Notes under the pieces: generated by a model
Told to the model about the DNA's origin: nothing
What the model saw: the letters and a program-made list of their open reading frames with translations, nothing else
Databases searched by the model: none
Part shown: positions 23,395-37,400 of the stretch, one piece after another
Layout of the letters: each line of letters begins with the position of its first letter
Position numbering within the stretch: position 1 is the stretch's first letter
Made by a program: the position numbers and the translations under genes
From: Blastomussa wellsi
Taxonomy: Eukaryota; Cnidaria; Anthozoa; Scleractinia; Plerogyridae
Assembly (NCBI GenBank): GCA_947652115.1
Contig: OX393567.1
Span: 20,216,568-20,280,567, forward strand
Length of the DNA: 64,000 bases
Direction: 5' to 3'

Positions 23395-23570
23395 ATAGGC
23401 CATTTCCGAGTTCCCTTGACCCTCTATTTCAAAACGAGTCTAAGTGCGAAAGTTTTGTGATGGTAATTAGTTTTGCTTTCCATATGAATGAAAACTCATT
23501 TTCATTACAAAGACTTTGCACTTAGACTCGCCTTGAAATAGAGGCACAAGCGAACTCGGAAATGGCCTAT
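23395..23570. mobile_element. MITE with long inverted arms
   Basis: ATAGGCCATTTCCGAGTTC and GAACTCGGAAATGGCCTAT are exact inverted ends. Similarity continues for about 55 bp inward on both sides. Confidence 0.75.
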
Positions 23571-24244
23571 TGCTTATGGCTAATATTTCAATGTTACGGA
23601 AAGCTTGAAAATGTGCATTGTTACAACACATAATTGCTTAAAATGTAAATTAAAACGAAACTTTTTTAAAAAATGTCAAAAAACGTGGCCAAACAGTTTG
23701 ATATAAACGTTTCCCGAAAGTGTGAGCATCCTGGGTCCGATATTGCTCATTCTACTGGATAGTGATTTATCTGTCGGATGACATTTTCCACGTCCTGAGT
23801 CCACGGGGGGAAGGGGCTATCCAAGAATGGGCAGTTGTCATGGGCAGATCCAGGAAGAAAAGAAACGGCTTAACTCAACTCCTTCCTAGCCTTTTTCGAG
23901 AAACGTGACATTTTACCGCTCTTTATAAAAATGTTTTCATCGCTTTAGCTCAAGCCAGGTTTGAGCAAATCCATTTTTTTCGTCCAGTGACTCGCTTTTT
24001 TGCGGGAAGACCGGATTCTATTATGGCAAAAGTGTGAAGTCAGGTTTAATTGCGGCGAAGTCCTGAGACTAAGCCACATACCTCAAATACCTGCTTTCAC
24101 AGTGTTGTTTCAAAATAAAATACACACACCCAAACACACACAGAAAAAAATATACCAACCATTCATGGTTTCCGCGCACAACACCAAGTATTATTCTGCT
24201 GATGTGAAAATGTAACCTTATTATCATATTTACTCCTTCAACAG

Positions 24245-24311
24245 GTGGAGTTGTGGCAAGACGGCAACTGGATAAAAGACTCATCCACTTCGATGGTTAT
24301 CCAACTGGCAG
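24245..24311 (+). other. Orphan exon-like segment 2
   Basis: CAACAG acceptor, GTGAGC donor, reading VELWQDGNWIKDSSTSMVIQ. It looks like a diverged duplicate of the 23,137 segment, including the GGCAGGTGAG end. Lengths differ by 8 nt, so the two cannot be spliced in series in frame. They would be alternatives, or one is decayed. Confidence 0.33.
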
Positions 24312-24843
24312 GTGAGCACACGAAGCGTATTCACTTACCTCTTTTTCTTTGGATAACTGTGATTTAAAGAGAGTAAATTTTGGTCTCTAAGGCACTTCAA
24401 AGTTGAAGGACTTAGAGCGTGTTTTCAACCCTAAGCAAAATTTGTTTTTTACTACGTTTCTCCTCTGTTATTTAACTTTACAAATAAAATCAATACACTA
24501 TAGTCGCCCTAATTGATAAAGACTGCACTAGTACGCGTTGTTCCTGTGCCATGTTTGAGGTGGCTGAACACAGTTTCTCTGGGTAGTCAGCGGTATTGCC
24601 CAACATGGCGTAGCTTTTAATCATGAAAGCAAACTTGATGACCAAGTCGGCAGCATATATATCTCAAACAAGTCTAACCAGCTCGTAAAATGTCGTTTAC
24701 AGTTTTGCGTATTGCCAAGACTTCAAAAATTGTGAGCGGATCGTTATGTAAACAAATGGAATTTTCTCGAAATCCAGTCATTAGAAATTGATGATTTTTT
24801 GCATGCTTTCAGAAAATATTGCGACTCAAACACCTAAACCACT

Positions 24844-25946
24844 GACTCGTCCCCAGTCGTCTCTTATACGAAAATAGAAAGACGCGATGGATGATGGGAC
24901 GGAGGAAAGGCATGAGACGACTGGTAAATCTTGTTTCCAAGATGGCGGCATCAGACACCCCTCTGTAACAGACCCAGTGGAATCTTTATCCTCACTGGGT
25001 TTTCGGGAAACCCAGACAAACTAAATAATTTTTAAATTTACTTACAATGTAAAATAAGCGTCTACAATCATTTGTTGATTTCACTTTTTCGTGAGAATTA
25101 AGTGAAACTTTAACTAAAAAAAATGAATGTCTGATGGTTTCCTGTTGTAAGTGTTATGATTTGGATCAAGGGGTCGAAACTACGAAATCTAAGCAGTAAT
25201 TGAGGAAAATGATGGATAGCTGGCTTTCCTTCCGCGGAGGTATAGCAAATACATGATGGATATAAGCTCAATGAATGCCGACTTCAACCGACAAGCGTCA
25301 GATTGTTCGAATAAAACACGGGAATAAATCCACGCAGCATTCACTGTTCACAGCGTGTTCTCGTCCTGCAGAGAGAAATATTTTATTGACTCACAAACGA
25401 TCAACACATCAACATTGCAATCCTATGTTAAGGCTAAAGAGATTCATACCTCACAATAAACACAAGCTAACACAAAGTGATACTATGATATTTCCTCTGT
25501 TCGCATGTTTCTAATGCTACTGTAGTTTTGTATACCATTCAAGAGCTGTCAACACTGATCAAAATAGCGACAATCCGAGCGGTTCAACTTCGCAAACGTG
25601 CACGCCGGTACTCGAAGGTACGAAGAAAATAAGCTACAGAATTGATGTTTGAGCAATGCATGATCTTTCTTTTCGTAAATTGAAGCCACATACTACCGTC
25701 CTGAAGCCTGAGTTAGACATTTCCTTGGCCTTTGTTGTGACGAACAGCTCTCAGTCCTCTTGCGTCAAATCAGACGATATTATTTCAGTTACTGGCATCT
25801 TGTTACGACTTCAGCTCACTAAAATGTCTAAAATGGTAATAAATACCCTTAGGAACTTCCCAGTCGCCTTGCTCCCTCGTCTGCCACCTTCCCATCATTC
25901 CCCGCGCCTGCTATTTTTTCGCATAAGAGACGACTGGGGACGAGTC
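24844..25946. mobile_element. 1.1 kb non-autonomous DNA element
   Basis: GACTCGTCCCCAGTCGTCTC at 24844 is inverted at 25925-25946. The inverted similarity extends about 85 bp (CCCATCATTCC / GGATGATGGGA). I see no transposase frame inside. Confidence 0.6.
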
Positions 25947-26357
25947 AGCCTAAACCATAAAAATGAAAATCTGACAGACGAAGTCAGCAATACGCGCAGA
26001 ATTAAGTAGAACATAATTTTTGTAAATAAATAAAAAGCTGTCTGTCAGAAACGCATTAAGTTCCTACCATAGAGATACCACAGTCCATTAACATGTTAGC
26101 AATTTTAAGCCAAAATCTAATGAGTGGATATTCCGCAAAATGGAATAAACTAGATTTTTAAGGCCGCATTTGATCTCATCCGCTGCCATGGAAACGGGCC
26201 ACTTAAATAAAGAAACTTTAGAAATAGACTGCATATATAAGGGCTTATCAGCTGTTGGCATTTTAATGCATGTGAGATCATGATGAAGTACAGGTACTCT
26301 AATCTTCCAATACTGTGTTCAGCCAGCTTGAGGTACTAACCTTCACATTCCCCCCAG

Positions 26358-26441
26358 GCTGAATTTGAATACCATTTATCAAAGAAGATTATGAAGTCAA
26401 CGGGACATGTTCATGGCCAGATGATGGATTCGCTTCAGGAG
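26358..26441 (+). other. Orphan exon-like segment 3
   Basis: Pyrimidine tract plus CCCCCAG acceptor and GTGAGA donor enclose exactly 28 codons (AEFEYHLSKKIMKSTGHVHG and on to SLQE). The opening AEFE recalls VEFE of the first segment. No family is recognised. Confidence 0.33.
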
Positions 26442-27926
26442 GTGAGAAAATTAATATTTAATTTGTGGTGGAGCGTCAGCGACATTTAACATGGACAGAA
26501 TTTATGTAGAGAATCATTGATTAATACAGAAATTCAGTCGTTTAGCTAAGTTATATTTGAAATAAAATGTTGAAGAAACACCTTTGGAATGAGTTTATCC
26601 TCCATATTTTATCTATCTCTTTTTAATTTTACCTAATACCTTTATGTTCTAATAAGTACATTGTACATATTTCTCAGCATAGAGGAGCCAATTTTTTAAA
26701 ATACATTGACGTGAGAGTGTTTGTGTTGGTTAATTTTAATTTTTCATAAACAAATACCAATCCGCCGGTATCCCCTAAATAAGAACCTCGTAGAATTTTA
26801 TCATTTCCATAAACTCAAGGTTGACTTCTTTAATTAGTAGAAACATACATACTTTATTGAACTTCCCCAAAGGGGCTTTTCAGGAAAAATAATTTCAGGA
26901 ACAATAATAACTATATAACACAGCATGAAAAGATAACTTTACTGCGGTGTAAAGCCAACTTAAAGCTGGCGTAATCGTCTGTTTTAAGTTGCTTTACGTC
27001 CCCTTTCAGTTTTTTAAAGTTGACCTTTATGCCAGCTTTACACTCATAATTAAAGCTTAAGTAAATGCATTTAAACATTTAAGTAACTTTAACAAGCTTT
27101 AATTCATAGCGTAAAGTTGGTTAACCAACTTTCAGAAGGTTTAAGTCAACTTTAATTTTACGTAAATCTCTATTTTCGTGCTGTGTAAAACATTATATAA
27201 ACATTTTTGCAGGACATTTGCAACTTCAGTCGCATACAGATCGCGCTCACACCGGGAAATGCATGTCAAGACTCGAGATAAAGTCAAAATTACAAGGCGG
27301 ATATATGCGTGTAGGGCGCGCGTGAAGTAAAAACTTCAAATGAACTTTTGCACCTTTGTAGTACACTAACGTCGAGGACGAAATAACTGAAAGAATATTT
27401 AAGAATTATTTGCTTCTCCATGAAACAAATAAAATGCAACGAATGAAAAAATGATCTTGCCTGGAATGAATGAGCCATCAATGATGTTTCATAAAGCTTT
27501 TTAATTAAAATCTTAAAATACATACTACTTTAAAGTAATATTTTTACTCCCGCCAGTGGCAGCGAGGCCAATGAATTTGACGGGTCCTGGAACGCATCTA
27601 GATCTCCACCAAAATATTCTCTTTACGTATCAAAAAAACCTTTTTAGGTCCTTACTTTTAAATCCCACTAGCTAAAATCTATAAAAACCCTCAAGTTAAA
27701 ATATAAAGTTAAAATATAAAGAAAAAAAAGTTAAAATATAAAGAAAATGTCAACTGAAATAACCATAAAACTACAAAAAATCCTCTCACCCTCTTTCTCT
27801 CCCTCGTTCTTAAAACCTGGAATAAGGGATTCAATGCAATATCCTTAACTTGCAATTGCTATTTATCGAACTACTTTTTCACGGAATAAAACAAAACTGA
27901 ACTGAGAACTTGGAAACAACAATCTT

Positions 27927-29179
27927 TCACGACCAAGGCCAAGACTCATCCACAAGGCCGTGATTGTCTTCATAGTGTTGCAACAAACTTTTCCACATCG
28001 GGTCCAGACCGAGAAGATACTTGTTTCCTATGAATAAAAGTTATCAGAAAATTATCACTAGAACTGAGCTTTGCCTTTTCACGAGAAATGAAGCATAAAG
28101 GAGGAAAGAGTTCTCGCGTTTTATGCTGCACTCTCGATAATAAATTTAAATAATGGTAAAGAGAAGAAAAGCCTTGACTTATTCATTCATCACGGGCAAA
28201 AAAGACGTCTTGGATTCGACAGAGATACTGTACAAAAACTAGTGTTTCCTTGTCTGCAAAAGGTCTAACCGAACATCTACCAAAAGAATCAGGAACGCTA
28301 GTCAGTTGAGAGTGTACAGAGAGCAGAACCTGGAGAAAATTAATTACTCATTCGCAAGCTATCTAAGGGTTCTGGACGCATGTTCTCTTAGAAAATTGTT
28401 ATATTTATATTTCTCAATTTGTTGGGAATGCGTATAAAACGGCTACCCGGTTTGAAATTTGTTAATCTACTCCGATAATCAAATTTGGCCAGAACGAATC
28501 TCCAGAATGAAATTCCACATTATCCTATTAGGTGAAATAAATAGCTTCACACACCCCTTTTCTGTCTAAGCTTAACAGAGTATCCCTCCTGTTATCACTC
28601 AAATGAGCCCCTCACAAAAAAACCCTTCGCCCCCCCCCCCGGTTCCTTAGCATATTATCCCGTAGCCTGAGAGGAGCCTCTCTTTGGGGGGTTACCCTCT
28701 GATCGTACTACCGCTTTTGTTAGAGGAGGCCGTTAAAGAACTTAAGTCTCACCAATGATGCATAGTCCCCTGCGAGCCCGTGTGAGCCCCACGTTCATTT
28801 GATGTTCATCTGTCAAAAAACCCAAATGCTCCCGGAGCCAGCTAAGCGAAGGCTCTGGATCGATTTCGTCACGCTTCAACGAGCGAACCAAAGATATGAT
28901 GACGTAATCCCATTCACTTCCTGAAAAATAAACGAATGCGATCAACCATGAGTATGTTAAAAAAAATATAATTTGGTTTTATCAACTGGGTTGATAATGT
29001 GAATTGGCGACCGTAAAGAGATTCAAGAGCTGACGTTTCGAGCGTTAGCCCTTCGTTGGAGCGAATCAAGGAATTGTGGGTCGCGTGTTTTTTATATACA
29101 GAAAGATGGAGCTTCGCTATTGGCTGTGGCCAATTCACATTATCAACCCAGTTGATAAAACCAAATTATATTGTTATAC

Positions 29180-29216
<37 letters not shown>

Positions 29217-32200
29217 TATCCCCTCTATGTTAAAATAAGCCGCCTTTCTGGTTCCACATCAGTATCGGCTATTGTACTATTGATCTGAAAGCTTCGCAAA
29301 GAATTTATATATTTTCTACCATTCGGCTGAAGTTAGTACGCCTTTATGAAACAGACGCGGTTACCAGGGGCTGTTAGGTAATTATAATATAAGGTACGCG
29401 TTAGGCCTGGTAACTGGGGCTAGGGTATTGACTTTGCTAGAAGGCAGCCATTCATTCGATCTAGATTTCGTCAGGGGATGACACGTTTGTTTTCGCATTC
29501 CACCTCCTCCCCTTTCCCGCCCGTTGTACCTCTTGTGCCGTTGTCCCCTATTGGGGTTGTTGCGTTTCTGTGTCCTCACCAACACGGTTTCCTTGAGTAA
29601 TTATTTTAGTAAGAAATCGAGAGAAATTAATTATTGATTAAATCGGCTCGGTCAGGATTTTAGTGATCAGTTTTTTTTTTGAATAGTCACTTGTCTTGAT
29701 TATAGTGCTTTACCTTGACTTTTAGTGATGGTTGTGACCTGGATATCCTCGTACGCTCCCTTCAGTAGCTCAGTGATTTTGCTGCGCTGTTCTCTGTAAG
29801 GTGACAGAATAACCACATCTGACATGCTAACCTTAGGCCTGTACCTGTTCACAAGGCATTTCGCGACTTGGACCTGCAACGGAATAACTCGCAGTGTGAG
29901 GAACCGACGCCGGGGTTTTGGTTCTTGGCGAGTATTAAAGGAGTTTGCTAACTCTAGTAACATTTTACAAGACTCTATTTCGCAATGCAAAGCTTCCGTT
30001 CACCCTATACCGCTTTAAATACCAAGACTACCAGGAACAGTACCCGTACTAGTATGCATAAGAGGGTCTGCTCATTAATCTGCTAATTAATCGCGGTTTA
30101 ACGCGGTTTAACGCTCCGACGAAGGGCTAACGCTCGAAACGTCAGCTCTCGAATCTCTTTACGGTGGCCAGTTCTCATCATCAACCCAGTTGATAAAACC
30201 AAATTATCTTGTTACACTTCCCACCGACGCAGCCCCACAGTTTCTTTAGAAACTTATCCCCTCTATTCATTTGTTGCTATCATTGCTTACGGGGATCAGC
30301 ATAAGGCAAATTTCAATGGATCGCCATTTAGGTAGCCTTTATAGCAATGATACGTTTGACCAATTAAAACTTTCCTGTCGATAGAAACTTAAATTAAGCC
30401 AAAATTGGACGACTGCAATTTCAGGCAATAAGATGGTGATACAAGCTTTGGCAAAATTATTGAGACACTTGTAAGAAATGGGCTACCTTAAAAGTTCTTC
30501 CCACCTTATTCAACCATAACAGATTATTCTTCGCTACCCTTCCCACCTACCCATTTCAATGTTCTATAAAAATGTCATTGTATGGGCTAGATGGAAAAGT
30601 TTCAACTCGTCAGTCGGAAAAACTGCATTTCTGACGCGGGCTTCGGCCAGTTGATGCAAATACTACTAACATCGAGCTTGAGGCACGTGCAAACTTTTGC
30701 ACTCAGCTAACCTTTCAAGTTCTCGATCCCAAGCTCATCCTTGTTTGCAGCAGGCTAGGAAGGGAGGCAGAATGGACGAGAGATTACATGAATTTTATAC
30801 GTACCACCTTCCTGACTTCTTTCATGTTTCTCTTCGATTCCTCGTTGCTCTCTGAGGTAGCAATGGCAGTAGACTCTTCCTGTCCTTCCACGTGACAAAA
30901 GACAATAGGAAGATTCTTTTGTCGGCGTATCAGCGCCGGCCAAAACTTCACTGGGCTAGGATCACGTGACTTAACTGCGTCATCTGTGATGAGCCTTCCA
31001 CAATAGAACTGTTTCGATGGAAATTGACATATTCCATCGTGCTTGAAAGAAACAAATATAAGAAATTTGTTAATGAATCAAATTTTTTGGAATTATGTAG
31101 AAGTTAAATGAACGTTTCCATTTTAACAGTGGCAACTTTGCTACTTCGATAACAAAGTGTAAAAGCCGCTCTATACACAGTATTTTTGGATGTTCGATTT
31201 CCTTGTGGAACTTTCCAATGCTTTCGAGAATAATTTTGGCTGCAAGGGTTCCATCATAAAAAGTTGAAACTTTAATGATGATGACGATGATGATGGTGTT
31301 GGTGGTGATGATGATGAATTGAAGTGGTGTTACTAATGAAGCTCTGGAAAATAAAAAAGGATTATGCATGCGCTGCAGAATTACTTATGCGCCACAAGTC
31401 TAGTTTGCACAGTGACTTGCTAATGTATGTTACACTTCTTACCATTCTGTATTGAAGCTCCAGCATTTTAGCTCGTTTAGAATGCCTTTCGAACATGGAC
31501 ACATTCAAACCAAGTGCTTTAGCCACATGGTCCTGAATGACGGGCTGTAACTGCTTGTGATCACCAATCAGAACCACTTGCCGAGCTCCTGAACATGTGA
31601 TTGGCACGAGTGACTCAGGCTCCATGCACATGCCGCATTCATCCACAATGCACTGCTGGATGTTGTCACAGGAGGTTTTTATTCTGGGACTTCCCGAGGC
31701 TGCGCATGTGCAAAGGATGATCTGAACTCCAGATTCTTGAAGAGCCCACTTTTCGGCCTGTGCGATGAGCTGATTAAAATGAAAACGAGGAAACGTATTT
31801 AGACATAAAAATAATAGAATAAACATGATTTGGTCGTATGACGGAGCTAAATTAATGCCAAATAAAGTGTTGGTGACGTTTGCAAGTGCACGTTGACCCG
31901 TTAAGTAAACATCAAAAACCTATATTATAGCTTACTGCATGCACCTCTTCGAGTTATTCTATCCCAGTTTTCTCATCATTTCAGATATCACAGTTTCACT
32001 CACTTTACGATATTCAGCGACTTCCTTTTGACTCAACACTTCACCCTTTGCTTTGTTTTGGGCGAACCCCTCTTCAAATTGCCGCAGTTCTTGTCCATAC
32101 GGGCATTCAGGCCCGCGAATCACGTGATGAAGAGACACATGTCTTATTTTGTCACTGGAAATCTTTAATTCGTCTTCACTTCTTGTGGTTCGAGGTGGCT

Positions 32201-34424
32201 TCAGCTTATTTGGAATTGGAAATTCTTTTTGCTCAATTTGATCACTGTAGACTCGTAGAACCTTCAGATTAGGAATCTTTAAAAGATACTCTGAGGACAA
32301 AAGAGTAAGACTTGATTACTATTGTTTTAGCTAACTAAGAACTCCTGGGTGTTGACATTATTGTCCTGTAAGTTGTGATTATTTTCTTGATGTAGCTGGT
32401 TACCATAGCAATGTTATAGCCAGTGAAATACAACCTTATTTTAGCCTTAAGTTCTTATAACTTAAAAACGAGCTCGGTGACTCCCATTTTTTTATTATTA
32501 AGTATTGATTAGCTTGTTAAGATACAAATTTTTGCAAATTCTAAAAAACATTGCCAGCAGCGGCTTCAGAGCCACCTTAATTTAAGGTGGCTCTGAAACC
32601 GCTCCTAGGAATTTTTTCACCTTTGCAAAAAATTGTATGTTCACAAGCTAATCAATATTTAATAACAAAAATGGGGGCCACCGAGATTGTTGAGTTATAA
32701 GCACTTAAAACTAAAATTAAGGGTGTTTATTAAAATTAACTGTTTATTATGTTGTTATGGTAACCAGTAATGTCATAAAAATAACCACAATATGTTCAAC
32801 AATGATTGGGCATTTGTTTGATACCAATATTGTCGCATCAACTGATAAAGAGCGGTAGTACTGACCCAATAAAGTTTAAGAGGTGGAATGTTATGCAAAC
32901 TAGTGTGAGCCACCAGTCAGTATGGGGCGAACACAATACTAAGGCACACTATCACGAACATTTCTTGGATTTTTTTAGTGAAATGGCCACAAAATTATGA
33001 CTACGATATTTCACCCATACGGTAAATGCTCATAGAACATAAAGAAATGGATGCTAAGCAAATTGTTTAAGGAGGAGGGTGACCGTAACTGGTTTTTGTC
33101 AATTTTTCCAAATCACAAGGACAGAACTTAAAAATGCCAGCCTGAGATCTCAGGTTCCTGATAATATCCTAATGATATCACCACATATTTAGCTTCAGTG
33201 TACTGGCATAGTAATTTTATCAAAACCTGACCACTGTTTGTAGGTTTCCATTGCGTATAAACTGTTTTTGGGGCTGCTGAATTTTTGAAGTTTTTCTCGT
33301 GATAGTGTCCCTTTAACATTGCATAAAAACGAGGGAGACACAACCTACCTGTGACAACATCTACAGATTTGTTGGAAGGCCCACAATATATAACCTGAGG
33401 CGGGGCTTTGTAAGCTCCAGCGCATTCTGTTTCACCACTGTCTTTTTCCAAAACCTTGTATGATTTCAACTTCTTGTTGCGTTCAGCGAACCAGTATGCA
33501 ATGTGTACTCCGGTTACAGTTTTACCAGTGCCTGAGTAAACATGATAATTTGAGTAAGATATCACTGGGATGCATCCCTGTGGCCCGCCGTGTGATTAAG
33601 GCCTATTGCCAGAACATCACAACTTGTATGCAGGTCGGCAATGTTGCACAATACTTTGCAGTTTATGGCAACGTCAACTAAACTAAGAGGTATTGTTACG
33701 CGTGTGCATACTGGAAAATTTAAAAACACCTGGTGTTCTGCACTGAACATAGGCGTACGAATCGGGGGAGGGTGGCTGCGACTTTGTTCCGGGAAAACGC
33801 GCAGGATTCGGGCAACAGCAGTTGCAATTTTTGGGCGGTTTTACACCGGTTTAATGTTAACACATTCAGAAATTAAGTAATTTTTTCGGGCAGGGAGGTT
33901 ACAGGTTCCCCCGGCCCCCTATGTCCGAAGGTGTCCGTACGCCTATGGCATTTAATCTATTCCACGGGCTACGCCATTATCTGGAACGTGACTGATCATG
34001 ATAACGTGGTGCTCAACGACGTACCTGGTGGACCCTGGATCAGTGTAAATGGCTGAGAGAGCGCTTCCCTGACTGAGATCTCCTGATATTGATTCAGCTT
34101 TTGAAACCCATGTTGAACCAGGAACAGGTTGGAAGGGAGGTCGTCGCCATAATTATCTAAAGAATGGTAAATGATGATGATGACGATGATGATGTTGATG
34201 AAGACATCGTTGCATTATATTATCTGATTGGCTCTCCCACTGTTTTCTATTCGCCGATAGAAAACGATCGCGCGCGTGTTGCTCTTTGAATGAAAGATTT
34301 TTCTTGAAAATTGTAGCTTTTGGAATGTAACCCTTTAGAGTTTCTACCAAAACAATTAGACTACTTGCCCTCGTTTTCTATGAGCGATAGTCAACTCGGC
34401 TGCACCTCATTGACTATTCGCTCA

Positions 34425-34458
<34 letters not shown>

Positions 34459-37400
34459 GGACATTATTAAAGTTCTGCTGCCTTCCTCTGGATATTTGAC
34501 ATGTTCACAAGTGGTGTTCGTTAATTACATTGTTATCGGCTATTATTAGAGTCAGTTTTCCAAGGAGGTGGAAAAAAAAAACAGATACCTTTAGACGGTT
34601 CTTCTCCCTTACAAATGGCATGAACAAGTTCTGATGAATCTTTCAGGTTGATACATAATGCTGCATACATTCGCCTAGAAAAAAAGAGATGTAGAAAGTA
34701 AAGGCATACTTATCCTAAATGCTTGTTTAAATTCAATACCTCACACTCCATCTACACCAACAAAACAAGTTTTAACAAACTGAAATTCAGAAACAGAAAA
34801 CTCAAAGATCTTCTACGTAGCGTTCGAGGAAGTTTAATATTGCCAAATTCTATAGCTTCTGTAAAGGAAACCACTTTAAACCGAGTTTAACTAAACAGCT
34901 TTTAAACGTGTTTTGGTGTGAATGGAATGTCAGAGGTTATCATTTATTTCTCGTACTGAAGAATATCGAGCCGAGGTTTTGACAGCATGAACCGGGCGAG
35001 CGCGCCAGGTTCCGGTCCCACAGGCAATGTCCCCAATACTAGTCTCTGTTTTCATTAATAAGAAATTTATTACACGACTGAAAGATATTTTGTATACATG
35101 TTAACCAGAAGCGAAATAGGATCGACAAAATGAACGGAATTCTTACCGAGAACCCAACTTTGTGTTGCCAAAATAGAATTCCGTAACCTTTATTTTACAA
35201 ACCAATAAACAGTTCGAGAAGGTTTTTCATGCGAGAAAGCACTTTTTCACTGCTTTAAAATGCACGAATTCCCGTGGAATCATCCGGGACAGTACCCGGA
35301 CCAATATTCAGGAAAATATTGGCGCGATCTGATTTATTTTAGTTTTGTCAGTTATTGGCCATTTGCATGACTACACCATGCAATACAACTGCATGTTAAT
35401 ACGATGCTCCCTCTAATTGTTATTCTAGGGCAATTTGAAACTAAAATTTGCATCAATTAATTTCAAATTGAATCAGAAATGTGTAGTAGCACTCGAGTGA
35501 AAGCGGTTGATCGTGGTTAACTGCGTTCGCATAAAATATTTTTAAGTTCTTTCAGACTCCTCTTAGCTACGACTGTCATTTCAGCCAGGTTGCGAACACG
35601 AGCTCCTTTGTTCATTGTGATTCTATAAAAGATATATGATTTGAATGTTCGACCTTCAAAGATCGCTCAATGCTTTCTGTTATACTGAATTCTTGCTTCA
35701 CACTAGAATAGCGCATATTGTTCTGTGACCAATGGATCATATTTTATTTAATGCTTTAAAAATGTTAAAAAAAACAAATTTTACCCCCTCTCAGTATCTC
35801 ACATGTAATATTTCAATCATACCTTTGAGGAAGTGTTCTATGGATGAGTTCAAAAGTACTCCTGTGACTATTTCCATTTGTTAGCCATTCTGGAATGTTT
35901 GATGACTTCTGATGAAGATCAAATTTTACTTCAATTGTCTTTATTTCTTTCATGTAAGCTGCCTTTCTGATAATGCAATGCGCCACCCAGAAATCACTAG
36001 CCCGTTTTTCTTCACCCAAGCGCGGAATGTCTGAACAGGGCCATTGCTGAAATAACAAAGAACTGAAATAAGTAAAGGAAAGTTTGCATGCAAGTATAAA
36101 TTAGCCAAAGGATAGTTACCTTTTCCCGATTTGATGTTTCATCACCAGAAACTGTGTTATTAATATTGTCGCAGTATGGGACACGGATGCATACAAGGTC
36201 CCCCAAATAAAAATTGAGCTGTCGGCTACCACAATAGCTCGAGGAAAGAGTGAACAAGCCGCTTACAGTGTCATCCTCGATGTCGCGTTCCCATGTCACG
36301 TTGAGGTCTTCAATGACGAAACCGTCGTTTTCTTTGACGGCTTCCGTTGCAGCCTCCATTGCAAGAACTGGTTTCCAGGCCCTTATATATTCATCAATGG
36401 TTCCATACCGCTCTCTTGATGCCTGGTGTCTGGCTGTATGAGCAAATGACTCCCTCGGGTACCTGCGGTGCTCGATGCAAATGTTTAGGTGGGCATTAAC
36501 CTTGAACATTTGAATATCAGGCTGAAGAATTCCCCGTGTCATGTGGGGGCAGAGCTGTACAGAAACGAAATCGTACTTCCTCAGTGCGATGCTCTTCTCA
36601 TAAAAATGATCTACTACCTCTTCGAATGACGGTACAGCCTCTTCATTGTGATGAGGATGCTTGTAAGGCACACCGCGAACATTGTGAGGTGCTTTGGTTT
36701 GAGCTTGTTTGTCGTTTCCCTGAATAGAAGATATGATACCGAATTTCATTTCTGCTTCAGTGATAATAGTTGCCAGCTTTTCGTCATCCCTGCCCCTGAC
36801 GGCATCCAATATTTGAAGCCAAATATCCGAGGGAATCTGTGCTACTTCACCAATACCATTGTAGTCAGAAATGCCAATTTTCATGGCATCTGGTGCTACA
36901 TACTTCCTAAATTTCCATTTAAGAATGATTGCTTTCTCTCTACCCTCACTTTCCTCCTTTTCAGCCAAGGCCACTGGGTTCAGATGGCTTAGAAGCATTC
37001 TCTTCTGTTTATTTGATAAGTGATCGTCTTCTTGATTAGAAATATGAAGGCTGATTGACTGGTGATCCATAGATTCAATGAAAACACGTGTCTCACGGCA
37101 TTGCTGTTGAAGCTGGTTTGCCATGCGGATCCTCTTGCAATTCTTGTCAAATTTCCTTGCGTTGTCTTGCATGAAAGTAGAACGGCGACATACCTTCGTT
37201 ATATCATCTTTAGGAACATTTCCAACAAAGCTGCGGTCCGACTGCAAACCAAGAACAAGTCGATGCACCGCAATATCGATATATCGCCTTATCGGGGACG
37301 TGAAGTGCGTGTAGCAGGGCATTCCAAGGGAGTAGTGGATGATGTTCTCAGCTGGTTGATCTCCTTTGCAAACGTATCGAGACTCAGACTGTATTCGTCG

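Larger units (their letters stand above)
18642..27926. other. Spacer between the converging 3' ends
   Basis: No secure gene. It holds the 3' UTRs of both genes, a T/A-rich TTTAG repeat (18,780-18,860), AATAAA-type sites after gene A (near 19,112, 19,365 and 19,667), a SINE tail (20,070-20,165), inverted repeats (20,624-20,764; 23,395-23,570; 24,844-25,946), a palindromic tRNA-SINE (22,217-22,441) and the three orphan segments. The remainder is AT-rich sequence in which I see nothing. Confidence 0.6.
27927..34674 (-). other. Gene B helicase 2 block, C-terminus
   Basis: Exon 34674-34589 (RRMYAALCINL); 34156-34025 ends LIQGPPG and 33531-33349 begins TGKT, so Walker A is split at the same codon as in gene A. 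Exon 32290-32004 is the variable insert; 31769-31443 has DECGM and GDHKQLQP; 31041-30805, 29873-29714 (VVILSPYREQ), 28920-28753 (VIISLVRSL, NVGLTRARRGLCIIG) and 28027-27927 finish the domain. Exon 34156-34025 is short and was found from the LIQGPPG motif before a GTACGT donor. Splice phases are the same as in gene A throughout. Confidence 0.9.

Noticed and set aside
33540..33640. Shared GCCGTGTGATTAAGGCC with the repeat at 57.4 kb as a functional element
   Set aside because: The shared stretch is only about 20 bp with no further similarity visible, probably a small transposon-end fragment.
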